Source: Periconia sp. R9002 (lineage: Eukaryota > Ascomycota > Dothideomycetes > Pleosporales > Periconiaceae). From it: a DNA stretch of 64,000 bases. This document shows positions 11,104 to 23,506 of the stretch, in pieces; position 1 is the first letter of the stretch; each line of letters begins with the position of its first letter. The DNA lies in assembly GCA_023627715.1 (NCBI GenBank), contig JAMAHW010000030.1, forward strand, positions 248,001 to 312,000, read 5' to 3'. The notes below the pieces were generated by a model. That model ran no database searches. It was not told where the DNA came from and worked only from the letters and a program-made list of their open reading frames with translations. A program made the translations under genes and the position numbers.

Positions 11104-13758
11104 ATGGCTACTAAAACAGAGGCGCAGCCGCCCGAGTCAAATACTCATACCGTGACTTTTGAGGATAGTAAGATGGAACCCCCGGAACCGCCAGCCACCG
11201 GCATGCACTGCCCAGATCCCTCTGCACATAACAAGACAAAGGATGCAGCACTCCAAAACCAGGCCTCGGCAGCAGCCTTGTACAGCACCAACCCCACCGG
11301 AGCAAACAAACCGAGCGTTCTGGGACCTGACGGAAAGCTGTCGTCTGCAAGTGAGTTGATCTCTTCGTTCACTCTTCACTTTGCAACATCCTTAACATAA
11401 TAGGCGCCGCGACAAGCCTCAAGCACGCCCAGGCCCACACCCTTCCGAGCTTCCCCGTCGTAGGGATCGACACACGAACTTCGGCTGGAGCGGCAGCAAA
11501 GCTCGCCAATACAAATACAAAGAGCCCTGAGTGGTGGAAACCCGAGTTGTCGAGCGCTGCTGGCAAGGCTGCGCTACTAGCCAACGATTACAAGATGCAG
11601 CCGCTATGGAAACCGGAAGCCAGCGCCGCAGGTTCCAAAGCAGCATTACTGGCTCACAAAGAGGCTGGGAAGTCGAGTCTATGGACGCCCCAGGCCAGCG
11701 CTGAAGGGAACTCTGCAGCGACTATTGCCATGGGTAAGAAGGACCTTTCACCAAATGTTGTTCTCGGCAGCAATGAGGATCAAAGGAGAAAAGCATTGCT
11801 GGCAGCTACTGGAGCAGTATCGTCTTCAGGACGCAAACGAGCACAATCCACTCCTGCATCACCACCGCTGTATCCAGATGCTGGGAACTCGGCTAGGAAC
11901 GCCCTCAGTGCTGCGACTATAGCACACAGTCCATCTATGAAGGCAACAAACTCTCCATTGTCCGGCTCCATCACGGATTCTAACCGATTAGAATCTCCCG
12001 CTATGCAGGCAGCACGCATCCAACACTCAAAGGTTTCACGAGAAATGTACACAGATCAACCTCCTGTGGCATTGGAGGTGGAGGAAAAGAAACGCCAAGA
12101 TGCACTTAGGGCCTCAGCCGTTTCCATGGCAAAGAAGATGTACGACGTGCAGCAGCATCATATCGATCAGGCTTCCGGCCGTTCATCGCACGCCCAGACA
12201 GGTGCAACCACGGCACATGCCCAAAAGCCGCAATCGCCCGACGACGACATCAAGCAGCAAGCAATGCGCTACATTAGTATTCAGGAAGCTGCTCAGAAAC
12301 TGGCAAAAGAGCGGCTCGCAAAGATCGGGATGGATGAGAGTGCCATGTATCGAAGCTACTATGGGTATGAAAAACCCAGTCGCAACAGGCTTTCCATCCG
12401 GCGCGGTCGGAATCGAGCCTCTAGTAACCCAGAGCCCGCCGACTCGGACGATGATGAACTACAGTCTCGACGAATCCGCTCACAGATGTCCCAATTCAAC
12501 AAATCACTCGCAGAGATAGACAAGCAGAAACAAGAGAGGGACCGCAGATCTCTGCATGCTGCGGCAGAGCGCAAAGTGCAGGCTCAGATGTTGGGTATAG
12601 ACAAGAAAATCTTTGACGAGACGGGGAAGATGTCGCCGGCGATGCTGGAGGAGTGGGATGCAAAAGCCCGGGCAAAAGCTGCCGCCAACAGTGAACAACG
12701 CATGGAGAATTATGACAAGGTGCACATTGGTCATGGCAAGTACATGGATCAAGCCGATATCGATGCCGTGGCCCGGGCTAGAGTCCAGCCCACGCTGGAT
12801 GAGATCACGGAGAAGACGGAGAAGAGACGCGCAGAGGAAGAAGAGCGGCGATTGGAGGAAGCGGAGAGGAAACGCCAGGCTCAGATTGAAAAGGAGCGCG
12901 CCGATGAATTGAAAGCGGATGAGAAGCGTGGACTTGGTAAGTGGACCAATTTCTCTACACCAACCCCGAATCACATTTGATACTACGTTCAATGCTGCTT
13001 ACACATTTACAGAGGAAGAGAAGAAAGCTTTAAAAGCAAAGACGGAAGCAGAAAAGGCCGCAGCCAAACAGGAAAAGGAAGCCGAAAAGGAGAGAAAAGC
13101 AGAGGAGAAGAGACTCGCAAAGGAAGAAAAGCGAAAGACAAAGGATGCTACTGGTACAACCCGCAGTCAACATGTTTCCCGCGAACTTACCGCCGTCGAG
13201 CCACGATCAGAACCGGAGCACGAAGTAACAAGTCCAACCTCCCCGACCTCACCGTCCTCCCCAACCAAGAGCGACTCCAAAGGCATCAAATCCTTCCTTA
13301 ACAAACTGAAGCGCCGCTCTAAGCAACCCAATCCATCCACAGAAACATCAGTCGAAGCAAACCACCAAGGTTTCAACGGCGGCGCCGCGCTCCGCAACTC
13401 AGAATCTCAATCCCACCCCCAATCTCGCCGCAACTCCGTCCCAACTAGCGTCCATAGCGGTCCTGGTAGCGCAGGCATCACACAACAAAACACCTCCTCG
13501 AATCGCCGCTACTCAGATATATCCTCGTCATCGGCCTCGAGCGTGCAAAGTATCACTCGAGGCCGCTCGCCCAAACGTACGGATATCACCGGGAACGAGA
13601 GCCCTGAGGCGCTTTCGCCTACCGGCCTGTCGGAGTACGAGGAGGCGAGGGATACGTTCAATGAGAGTTTGGCCCCTCCACCGGTTTTTACGTCGGATGC
13701 GAGCTCTGGGCATCGCGGCAGCCCGAATCGAGATTCGAAGTTCATCGAGGCGCTGTAG
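11104..13758 (+). CDS. EIS1: Eisosome protein 1
   Basis: Peripheral component of eisosomes, the BAR-protein scaffolds under plasma-membrane furrows. There are three exons: 11104-11350, 11404-12936 and 13013-13758. The introns of 53 and 76 bp use GTGAGT and GTAAGT donors, and the phases close to 841 residues. The family hallmark is the set of short repeats at residues about 124-190, each with W(K/T)P followed by Ser/Gly-Ala-rich segments (PEWWKPELSSAAGKAALLA, PLWKPEASAAG, SLWTPQASAEG). A long charged helical region follows (about 420-620, Lys/Glu/Arg-rich, coiled-coil-like, EEEERRLEEAERKRQAQIE), then a Ser/Pro-rich tail. It is divergently placed to the uncertain minus-strand ORF ending near 11065. 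Confidence 0.9.
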
Positions 13759-15123
13759 TGGGGAGTTGTGGGCTTGAGTAGTTAGTATGTGGTTACGCGG
13801 AACGTAACGTCTATCCTGTGTACGAGTTAATGATTTCCTGTGTAACATAAATTGGGAAAGGGAGCTTCGGAAGGGTGGTCAGGGAGGCGCATTTGCTTTT
13901 TCCTCTCTTTTCTTTTCCCTTTTTCTCTGTCAGCACCTGTCCTTCTCGTTTCCTCCTTTTCCTTCCCTCTTGACGTAAAAACGTCAGTGAGACAATTATA
14001 TTGTATATTGTATATTGTATACATAATGGAACCAGCCAGAGAATACTAGCTTGGGGTATGACGAATCATGTCAATTGTGGAGGTATATTCTTAATTTGGG
14101 CGACTTTCTTTTGGGAGTGTTCTCGGCGCAGAGACAGGAAATCTAATGAACCGAGGTCCATTGTGGTTGTATCTCGTTTTAATCAAGCATCTTCCCGGTG
14201 GAACTGATAGAGTCACGTTGATCGGGTTTACTTTTGTTATGTCATTAGTGCTGGGTGGAGACCTGATGGCGGTGAGGAGGAGATGGAACTTTGAATGGAT
14301 TTCCTCAAGAAGAGAACAGAAACAATCGAAAAATACCAGCAAGATTCATTTGCAAGGAATGAGTGAAGATGTATGCGTATGCGAGCAATATACCGATGGC
14401 ATGCTCATTGGGTCGTTACTAAGGATGGGGAGGGGACTTGGTTGGATTCGAGTACACGTCAACGTGCACAGAAAAGGCGACCGACCCCAAGCAAGTTACC
14501 GCCGAGAAGAGAGACAGCACAGCGCATCGATCAACCCACCCACAGCCCACTCCGCTTCGAAACGACCAGCACATTCACCGCACCACCACTCCACACACAT
14601 CCGCAACTATACCGAAGACGCCCAACCTTTTTGCCTCCGTCGTCCGTTGCTCACCCACTACCGTCTGCTAGTTACCCTGCGATCCATACTGCCCAGGCTG
14701 CCTACATCCCACGCTACCATACTCCATCACACCCACTTCGCTGTGCTGTCCGCCAGCACCTCCTCACATCCCAGCATCGCCCTCTACAGTGTCCAAATGG
14801 GTCACCGTCTGCCACGCTGATAGGCTCTCATTCCACTGCGTACTTCCCCTCCCTCGTTCGCCCTTCGAGAAACCCCGATCGGTCCAATCGCACGTCCTGT
14901 TAGCCGCGCTTGTGCCAGGTCAAGCACCCACAACTCGAGTTCCGTTCTGCCTTTGCATTTCACTTGCATTGTCTGGTTTTGCTTGCTTTCTTGCTTGACG
15001 CTTGCCTGCTACTTGCTCTGGCGTAGTTGTCCTACGTCGCCGTCGCTACCAACCCACCTTCCCGTCCACGCTATTCACCCTGCGCCGCCCGCTTAGGGTC
15101 CGCCGCCAGGGACCACCGCTACG
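13759..15123. other. Intergenic with long pyrimidine/Ser-Pro-type leader
   Basis: This lies between EIS1 and the 900-residue gene. The last 700 bp are C-rich and G-poor, as upstream of other genes here, and look like a long 5' leader. A short TATTGTATA direct repeat lies at about 13999-14020. The open frames from 14146 to 14998 encode Ser/His/Pro-rich low complexity and are judged composition artefacts. Confidence 0.4.
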
Positions 15124-17826
15124 ATGTTGGGCTCAACGTCGGAGAGCCGCCGCCGCAAAAAAGACAAGGACCCCGACAGAGACCGCGAACGATCCAGTCC
15201 CAAATCAAAAGACAAGGATCGTCATAAGAGTAGCAAGTCATCTCGCTCCTCGGGCACTGCCCGCAAGACTCGATCGTCAACTTCCAAAGAAGACGACGCA
15301 GACCGCGACCACCGCAGGGAAGACACATCACGAGAGCGCATGCGATCCTCGTCCTCAGTTACCTCAGCTGCCAAAAATCTCTCCGTCGTGCCAGAAATGG
15401 ATAGGAGAGGATCTTTAGGTATGGGCTCAGCGAACAACTCTCGGTCCAGTCTGTCATACCCCACCCTATCGAAGACGCACGCCAAGGAGAATATATATTC
15501 ACGCGCCGCCCCAGATCCGGTAGAGAGGAAACGTTCACCATTCACTCCGGAGGCTACTGATGTTGGTGACGAGGCCAACGATCAAGACAAGGAGAAGACT
15601 TCCCCGCCAGCTCCTTCGAGGGCACCGCCTAGTCCACCACTCACAGCTACCACCGGGGCAGATTTGCGCAAGACTGCTAGTGCGAACAGCATGCGGCGAA
15701 ACACCGAGGCAATTCAGAAAGAGATGGAGGCGGGTAGACGGAGTGTAGAAAGTGGCACAAGATTGACTCCAGAGCCTCGGGGAGGCGCAGCATCGCGGTC
15801 GAGTGTGAGAGACGGTGAAGTGGACGGAACGGACATGACTTCAACGACTAGTAGTCAACCCACCGTGCGCGCGAAATCCCCAAAGGCTGCCCCCGCCAGG
15901 ACGCATGCCGCCAGCACATCGACCGCTCGCACTTCAAGAAGATCAACACCTGTCAAGGTGAAATCGCGGCAGGCTTCTGTAGTCACACAATCCACTAGTT
16001 CTGATGCAACCTCCGTCCCTCCACAGTACCAACCTTCTCGCAAAGTGGACCCTTCGCCTACCAATTCCGAAGTCTCACCTCCGTCAATCGTCGATTCTTC
16101 TCCTCGCACTCCTACCCAGCATTCCGTTCTTCCTTCCGTGATATCCGCCCAAAAAGTGCCTAGACCGCCTACGGTGGAAATCGTTTCAGATCCTATGTCG
16201 CGTACTCAGTCCGCAGACTCAGCGTATACCCAGAATTCTTACAACCACAATACCTCTACTCCGCCACCTCCACCACCTCCGCCCGCACTGGGACTGGTAG
16301 ATCCACCGAGAGTCGACTATCTTCTGCAAAATGGAGGTTTGCCGCGACCAGTGCCACGCACTTTACTTGCTGCTATGGAGGGCACGCCCGTTGCTGGCTA
16401 CAATCACTACATGTCGCCTCGAGTCGCTGGACCTCAGGCACATGATGCCCGTGCTTTCTTTAACCCCTTACAGAAGCTGCTCGATGACTACAATCACGTC
16501 ATGGACACCAACGGTTCATTAGCGGTTGCTACCGGTTACCGATCTGTTGCACGTCGTCTGCTAGACCGGTTAGAGGCTGTTTTTGCCCGCAACATTTCCT
16601 CAGAGCACTGTCAATGTATCATGTGCTTGGATCAGCCAATCCACGAAGATTCCGCAGGTGTGAACTGGGGTGAGATCTTGGAACTGGTATCAGGACGTTG
16701 CGATTTACCTAGTTGGCCACCTCTTGATCAAAATGCTAAAGGGTTAGGCATTGCTGATCTCGAGGATCCTTGCCAACGCATCGACGTCGATGTGCCGGAG
16801 CAATATCGCGAGCATTATGCTCAGCAATCCCGCAAAACCAAGGTCGCTGTACAATCATGGCTATCCAGCCAACAGGAGGGTGTGCCCGAGGACGCTGATG
16901 ACGAAACACTTACCTTTGCTATGTTGACTCGCCTCGAACAAAACCAGCGTCCACTCTTTTATGCCCTCATGTATGGTCTACACGAACTTCCCAATCCTCG
17001 ATATAAACCCGATAACACGGTTCAACCGCCGTACTTGGCCAAAGCAGGCCTCGCCCTGCAACGACTTTACCGTCTATACTCACCTCCCCGCAACCAGCTC
17101 ATCATCATGTATCTCATCCGAAACCCTGACATGCACAACACACTCGCTACTCTCTCCGCCGTAACAAAACACGAATGGGAGATTCTCGTATCTGGCCGCT
17201 TCGACGGGTTCCTCTGGTCTGGCGCCGAAACAGTTCCTGGCGAGATCCCACCCACCGACGGGCCTCAACGCTTCTCCTCACCCTTCGGCGGGCAAACCCC
17301 CTACACCCCGTTCAGCCCCGGCCCATCACCGCGACCAGGCTCGGCTCGACCAGGCTCGACACGTCCAGGTTCGACGCGCCCAGGCGGTCCAGCTCCCGTC
17401 CAGATCGACGAAGACACTGAGGTCGCCGTCCTCGCCGAAGTTGAGCGCGAAATCTACCTCGGCATGGAAGCCATGGAAGACGCCTTCGAAGCCCTCCATC
17501 TCGCCGCCGAAAACGTCCGTCGTCGACTCCGCGAGCGCGGTGCCGCCCTATCCATGGTCGCCCAGGCGCGTGGAGGTGCACACATGGGCGGTATCGAGGT
17601 TAGGACCGATACACCTGCGTCCATGCGCGGGGATGCGGATGAAGGACTCGAGGATCTCAGGAGCGAGATTGGACCTGATGATAGCGCCAGCAATGTTTCG
17701 CATAATCGGAAGAGGAGGGGACATCGGGCGAGGGAGAGGCGGACGCCGGCGCCCGAAAGGGTCGAAGAGGTTGATGAGACGCACGGTGGGAGTACGCTGG
17801 CGGAGAGGGTGAGGAGGAAGTATTAG
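15124..17826 (+). CDS. Conserved fungal protein of unknown function (Ser-rich N-terminus, conserved C-terminal half)
   Basis: A single-exon protein of 900 residues. Residues 1-400 are disordered, rich in Ser/Arg/Lys/Pro and clearly phosphorylatable. The C-terminal half (about 440-680) is an ordered, conserved-looking domain: FNPLQKLLDDYNHVMDTNGS, AVATGYRSVARRLLDRLEAV, a Cys cluster at about 493-500 (CQCIMC), then LVSGRCDLPSWPPL and WEILVSGRFDGFLW. From about 760 a helical segment (EVERE...AFEALHLAAENVRRRLRER) precedes a basic tail. From memory, Aspergillus relatives are often labelled 5-methylcytosine G/T mismatch-specific DNA glycosylase. I see no HhH-GPD motif or glycosylase active site, so that label should not be trusted. 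Confidence 0.85.
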   Translation: MLGSTSESRRRKKDKDPDRDRERSSPKSKDKDRHKSSKSSRSSGTARKTRSSTSKEDDADRDHRREDTSRERMRSSSSVTSAAKNLSVVPEMDRRGSLGMGSANNSRSSLSYPTLSKTHAKENIYSRAAPDPVERKRSPFTPEATDVGDEANDQDKEKTSPPAPSRAPPSPPLTATTGADLRKTASANSMRRNTEAIQKEMEAGRRSVESGTRLTPEPRGGAASRSSVRDGEVDGTDMTSTTSSQPTVRAKSPKAAPARTHAASTSTARTSRRSTPVKVKSRQASVVTQSTSSDATSVPPQYQPSRKVDPSPTNSEVSPPSIVDSSPRTPTQHSVLPSVISAQKVPRPPTVEIVSDPMSRTQSADSAYTQNSYNHNTSTPPPPPPPPALGLVDPPRVDYLLQNGGLPRPVPRTLLAAMEGTPVAGYNHYMSPRVAGPQAHDARAFFNPLQKLLDDYNHVMDTNGSLAVATGYRSVARRLLDRLEAVFARNISSEHCQCIMCLDQPIHEDSAGVNWGEILELVSGRCDLPSWPPLDQNAKGLGIADLEDPCQRIDVDVPEQYREHYAQQSRKTKVAVQSWLSSQQEGVPEDADDETLTFAMLTRLEQNQRPLFYALMYGLHELPNPRYKPDNTVQPPYLAKAGLALQRLYRLYSPPRNQLIIMYLIRNPDMHNTLATLSAVTKHEWEILVSGRFDGFLWSGAETVPGEIPPTDGPQRFSSPFGGQTPYTPFSPGPSPRPGSARPGSTRPGSTRPGGPAPVQIDEDTEVAVLAEVEREIYLGMEAMEDAFEALHLAAENVRRRLRERGAALSMVAQARGGAHMGGIEVRTDTPASMRGDADEGLEDLRSEIGPDDSASNVSHNRKRRGHRARERRTPAPERVEEVDETHGGSTLAERVRRKY

Positions 17827-20151
17827 CATACGCGGGTTCTTTCTTTCTACGAAAAAAGAGAAGGGTTTGTTGGTGGACGTCTTTTTTTCTCTCTCCTTGA
17901 TGGAGTCATTGTGGCTAGGGATATGAACGGGATGATGGATCGAGTGAATGACACGAACATGTTTATGATATGGCAACGGGTTTGATTTGGGATCGGGTGC
18001 ATGGAACTGTGTGTTTGTCCGCATACCTGGAGTTTCACCACTCTCTCGTTTTTCCATCATTTAGTTTTTTGGCTGTTCATCTTTCGTTTCTTTTTTCTCT
18101 ATTTCTGTTGGCAGTCGGCCACGCAAACCTGGTTCTCAGAGTGAGTGAGCCGTCACGTCATGTACGCAGTTTTATATGGATACCCCCTCCTTGCTTCCTT
18201 ATTCTGCTTTTCATTTTCTCTTTATTACTCTTGATGCTTTTCGCTGGACATGTAGTCTTTCGAAACATCTTTTTAACGTATTCTACTTGGGGTAGCCAAT
18301 TGCTCAGATACTGTTTATCTCGTAGTAACAGAATGCAAGGAATACAAAGGTAGCATTCTCCTCATTAGTTAGAGATCCTAAAAACGTGGATGAAATGATA
18401 ACGTAAAATCTAAGCCCAATCAGCGCAATATCTCGTTAACCAAAGACTCGTTCGCGTCTTACATGTCTCACCCACCAAACCCATCATCCGTTCACCCACA
18501 ACGAATCATCCCCTCGCCCCCAGCCCAACACGAAACAAGCCTAGCCTCGTGTCTCGCCATCCCCGTTCACGTACAGAGCCCAAAACAATTAAGTCGATCA
18601 AATACTTGAATGAATGACGAGAGAGATTTTACCCCACCCCCGCCCAAGATCGTGCCTTGCCCATGAGTAAGTTGGTGGTTCCTGGGGTATTTCTAGGAGG
18701 TTTTTGGTAAGGGTCAGGGGTGGTAGGAACGCGCTGAATGACTTGTTTGTTTGGGGAATTTGAGCGATGTATGTCTAGGTAGTAGGCTCCAGCCTTGTGA
18801 ACATGGGGCTTTCCTTTCGTCAGTGGTTAATGAGTAAATGGATGGATTGACCCCGGCAGAGCTGGAGGGGAGCCATTGATTGTTGCATTGTGCTGTGCCG
18901 CCTCCGTTCCTTTGTTTACAAGGGCAGATACGGATATACTCGCTTCCTGTAAGCAGATTGGGCCGTTTAGGATGTTTATTTATTTACTGTTTCCTTTTCG
19001 CGAACGCGTGAGTGCGAGGATCAATTAGTACGATAGATTATTATCTAGGATGTTAGTACGAGACACGGCATTGAATCTAATCACGGCCCAATTCACGCGT
19101 CTGGGGAAGGCAGAAAGCGCCGCGGCAGGAAAAAAATAGACAGAACCCGAAAAGCCCCTCCAATCCGACTAGGTAAAACGCCCCCCCTCAGCCCAATCAA
19201 TCAATCAAAGCCCACGTCAACGTATCTAGTGAAATCCATCCCGACTTCTTGGTCGAGAACCTTACCTTAGTTACGTCTTTAAGTTTAATAGCACGCTGCA
19301 TGTAGACGGCACACACACATACACATACATACACGCTTGCCTGCTGCCTTGTTGCCTGTTCTCCGCGCTTGCGGATGCCCCCAGTCTGTCGGACTGGTTG
19401 CGTTGACGTTGCGTTGCTCCCCCGGATCTTTGTTTACGACAACACCACCTGGAATCCCACCACCGCCGCCTCTCAACCCTAACGACGAGGACTACAACCA
19501 CTGCCACCACGAACCGACGGCTTTCTAGATTTGCCCTGTTCTATCTGTGTATTTTCGTGCCATTCCTACACGTGCGCGCAGCTACAGTCTCGGCTTCCGC
19601 GCCCGCGCGCTGCTGCTTGGAGAACGAGTCTTTTCTCTCTCCCATTGGAGTGTTTTCACTACGCGCCTACCACCAGACGGACCGGGGAAAAAATAGAGGG
19701 AGGGTTGAATTACAGTTTCGAAACCTCGCCAACGGGTTGAAAGGTACAGTCAATCACACATACTCTGCAAATGAGTGGGGGAAAGTGCGTTTGACCGAGG
19801 TGCTGATTCCGTTCCAAGCAGTGACATTCGCTGCATTATTCGACTTGCCCCGTTACTACGACAATCGGCACTTCAACCGCCACCGAGTACTTTTTTCCCG
19901 CTCGCGAAATATTGTCTCACGATTTCCACTTTTCAATCAACTCAACCCGCTTTCCTTGAGACGTACAACCGTCGTGATTTAAACGTGTGGCACGTTTACC
20001 GGTTATAATCACACCGCTACGACAACGATACCGAGTCGATACAAGCATTCCGCTCTTTCGATTACGTCGTGATCGCTCGGTCTTTTGAAACGCATACCAC
20101 CATCTACGATCGCCTGCGCTACGACTTGACACGAAACAAGAGTTCGGAGGT
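17827..20151. other. Intergenic, long 5' region of the Ste20-type kinase
   Basis: About 2.3 kb without a recognisable gene. The first part probably holds the 3' UTR of the upstream gene. The part from about 19280 is C-rich and probably transcribed leader for the kinase that starts at 20152. No RNA gene or repeat family is seen. Confidence 0.4.
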
Positions 20152-22539
20152 ATGGCAGAGGGACTTGGTCTCAGCGGGTCCGTGGACCCCACCACACTCT
20201 ACACAAAGCAACAATGCATAGGTGGCGGTAGTTTTGGAAAAGTATACAAAGGGTGCGTACCATGTGAATTGCAAAAGTACTGAGTAGTCTATGTTGGGCA
20301 GAGAATGCTAATGTGTTGCGTGCAGAATCGACCGGCGGACGGGTCAATTGGTCGCTATCAAGGTCATTGATGTGGAGAATGCCGAGGACGAGGTCGACGA
20401 TATCATCACAGAGATTGCCATCCTGTCCGGCATGAACTCACCATATGTTACAAAGTACTACGGCTCATATTTACATGGCTCGGATCTGTGGATTGTCATG
20501 GAGTTCTGCTCGGGAGGTAGCTGTGCGGACCTTATGAAGCCTGGTCCTGTTGGTGAGACGGAGATTGCGGTCGTGCTCAAGGAATTGTTGATGGGCTTGA
20601 CGTATCTTCATGACGATCACAAGTTGCATCGGGACATTAAAGGTAGGTCTCCACTTCAACATCAAGGTGGGATTAAGCTGATGTATGTGTAGCTGCGAAC
20701 ATCCTTGTCGGCGCAAATGGCCAGGTCAAACTTGCAGACTTTGGTGTTTCAGGACAATTATCAGCGACCATGACGAAAAAGAATACGTTTGTTGGAACGC
20801 CGTTCTGGATGGCTCCAGAGGTTATCAAACAGTCCGGATACGATCACAAAGCGGACATCTGGTCTCTGGGAATTACTGCCTTGGAGTTAGCACATGGGGA
20901 ACCCCCATACGCGGATATCCATCCCATGAAGGTGCTTTTCCTGATCCCAAAGAATCCGTCACCACAACTATCTGGCAACTTCTCGCGGCATTTCAAAGAG
21001 TTTGTTGAGCTTTGTTTGCAAAAGGATCCCCGTCAACGCCCGTCTGCGAAGCAACTTCTTCAGACAGACTTCATTCGGAAGGCTGGCAAACCTGCGCGTC
21101 TGCAGGAGCTGATTGTGAGATATCAGGAATGGCAGTTGCGACATCCCAAGCAGGATGATTCATCTGACGAGGCTACACCGCAAAAGAAGAGGGCTCCGGT
21201 CAATGAAGAGTTATGGGATTTCGGAACCGTTCGCCCTGCGAACAATTCACGACCCCCGGCGTTAAGACCGATGAACGAGGCTGGGGCGAATGCACGAAAT
21301 TCCTCACCGCAGCGGAAGCAGGTCCCAGGCCAGCCTTCAGGGGCAAATGATGAGAACGGTGGTGGAGTAGACGACACAATCCGAGTCACCAGCCCACCGG
21401 CATCCCCCACAAAACGCCTCGCGAAGCTGGACATTCCTAACTCACCTATGAGTTCTTTGAAGACGGCAGTCAAGGTCCCACTCCCGCCTTCGCCAGAGAA
21501 AAAGTCGATACCGCCGCTGGCACCACCCACTCAAGAGCCAATTCGAAAATCGCCAGTTCCAGCAGTCTTCTCACCTCACCCAGGGAGTCGAGGATTGGTG
21601 ACACCTACGAAGCCCGCCCAGCAACAACCACGAAGGCAGACACCTCTGGCACGGGACTATGATGACTACATCCAGCGGTCTATCGCTGCGGATATGGCAG
21701 GGTTGGAAGTGACGCCGCAGCGTAACCCAACGCCCACACGAGCGTCCGTACTTCCTACTATGACCATTCCAGAAATACCCCCATTCCGAGGGCCTTCTGC
21801 TAATATGCAAGACAGCAATGCTCCATCCGTTGCTGAGCCAAACCCGCTTGGTAGTCCCATTCGGACCCAGCAATCTCAACCCTCAGCTCAATACTGTCTA
21901 CCTCAACCCGTCCCACCGCTGGTCCCTTCACACACATCACTGCCTGCCACCCAGCAACCACTGCCAACCTTCAACCCAACCTCAGCTCAACGTCCCGATT
22001 CATCATCCTCTTCATCCTCCTCAAACGACCCATTTGGCGGCTCCCACGTCACTGACTGGGCCTCACGCACCAACCCTCCCGCTGCTGCCACACCCACAAC
22101 TCCCTTCTCACACGTAAACCTGACCCCCAACCGTCCCTCCCCCATGGGCCGCGGCTCCTTCGGACGCCCCAAACCCTCTCCTAACCCCGGAACCCCCGGC
22201 TCTCCCACCCAAACCAGCGAAATCACGGCCCTTTCGGGCGTTGTGGTGCCCGCGCTCGAAGCCGCACTCAGCCGTCGCTCCTACAATCTCAACCTACGCA
22301 ACAAGCAAGATGCTTCGTCGGCCCTCGGACGCGATCCCCAGCGCGCGCTCGAACGCCGTCGCCAGCGGAACGAGTGCCACGACCAGGTTAAGCGGCTCGT
22401 GGGCGAGTTGACGGAGCGGTTCAAGGAGATTGATGAGTGGGACGAGCGCGGGGAGGTGGGCATGGGCGGAGAGGTGGCCGGGTTCCTGGAGGGATTCTTG
22501 GAGGAGATACTTGTTAGGATAGAACCGGCTGATGATTGA
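20152..22539 (+). CDS. Ste20-family germinal-centre kinase (GCK-III/Nak1-Kic1-like)
   Basis: Ser/Thr kinase of 754 residues, expected in polarity or septation signalling (MOR/SIN type). There are three exons: 20152-20252, 20326-20642 and 20693-22539, with phases closing. The kinase domain starts at residue about 18: Gly loop [12 protein letters not shown] (23-34), catalytic lysine in VAIKVID, HRDIKAANIL (the junction of exons 2 and 3 falls inside this motif), DFGVSGQL, and the Ste20 signature [26 protein letters not shown]. After the kinase domain comes a long Pro/Ser-rich linker, then a conserved C-terminal helical segment (about 640-745). The domain is closest by eye to MST3/4-like GCK-III kinases. 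Whether it is the Kic1/Nak1/POD-6 or the MST-1/Sid1 orthologue cannot be settled by motifs alone. Confidence 0.9.
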
Positions 22540-23094
22540 GCGAGGTTCGGATTGACGGTGGTGGAGATGGTTCGAGGACATGTCGTGTGGGGACGTGGTG
22601 TTCAGGATGGTCATAAGTGGATGTTGTCGCGATATGGATGGATGCCCCTGTGTATGATGTGATGACTCTCTATTCCCCCCTTCTACCTGTTCTTCCCTTT
22701 TATGTTTTCCACATGTGTGTGTTGCTCTTCATGGCGTGGCGTGGCATGGCATGGCACGGCGTGTGTGTATGTTGTGTCTGGGTTAGAAAGGAGGGGAATT
22801 TTGTCATATGTTTACACCCCCACTGTGGTTCCTTGTCTTCCTTCCCCGTCCCCTGATGTTTTTTCTGTCCAGCGTAGGCCGGCGTTTAACGTTCAAAGAG
22901 AGTCAGTCTGTCTGTCTGTCTATCATGTGTGTGTAATGGATGGATGGATGAATGGATTGGTGGTGTTTTGTAGGCGTTTTTCCTCCCCCTCTCCCCAAGG
23001 TTCGAGGGAGAGGATGGGTTTGTTGTTGTTGATACCTAACGGAGTTTATATGCATGACTGTTTTTGTGTCCCTCTTCTGCCTCTTCGTGTAGTT

Positions 23095-23154
<60 letters not shown>

Positions 23155-23506
23155 TATGTTTATGGAGACGTGTCTTTGTCTCTCTTTTCCGGTCTTTCCT
23201 CTGTAGAATGAGAGTGAGAGTGAGAAGGAGAGGAGTTGGTTAGGTGTGTAAGTCTGCTGAAGGAAAAGGACAGATCAATGTGGATTGAATCGTTTCCTTC
23301 GTTTGCATATGTACTTCTGTATTTGTCTACCTGAGAAGTAATATAAGATACGTCTGTTAATCAACTAGAAGAAAAGAGGGGAAGTGTAGGAAAGGGAAAG
23401 CACAATTGACTGGTAAACGTTGATAAAGGGCTCCGTTCTCTGTGTGGGCAGATGGTTGGATTAGTCTGGCAATTGTCCTTAGAAAGGTGTATGTATGTAA
23501 GCATCT
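22540..23506. other. 3' flank of the Ste20-type kinase gene
   Basis: No gene. It contains T/G-rich low complexity and the dinucleotide run annotated separately. It ends where the 32-nt repeat array begins. Confidence 0.4.
23101..23148. repeat. (TG)n microsatellite
   Basis: An uninterrupted TG dinucleotide run of about 48 bp, followed by CGTGTTTATG. It lies in the 3' flank of the kinase gene and is a candidate polymorphic marker. Confidence 0.95.
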
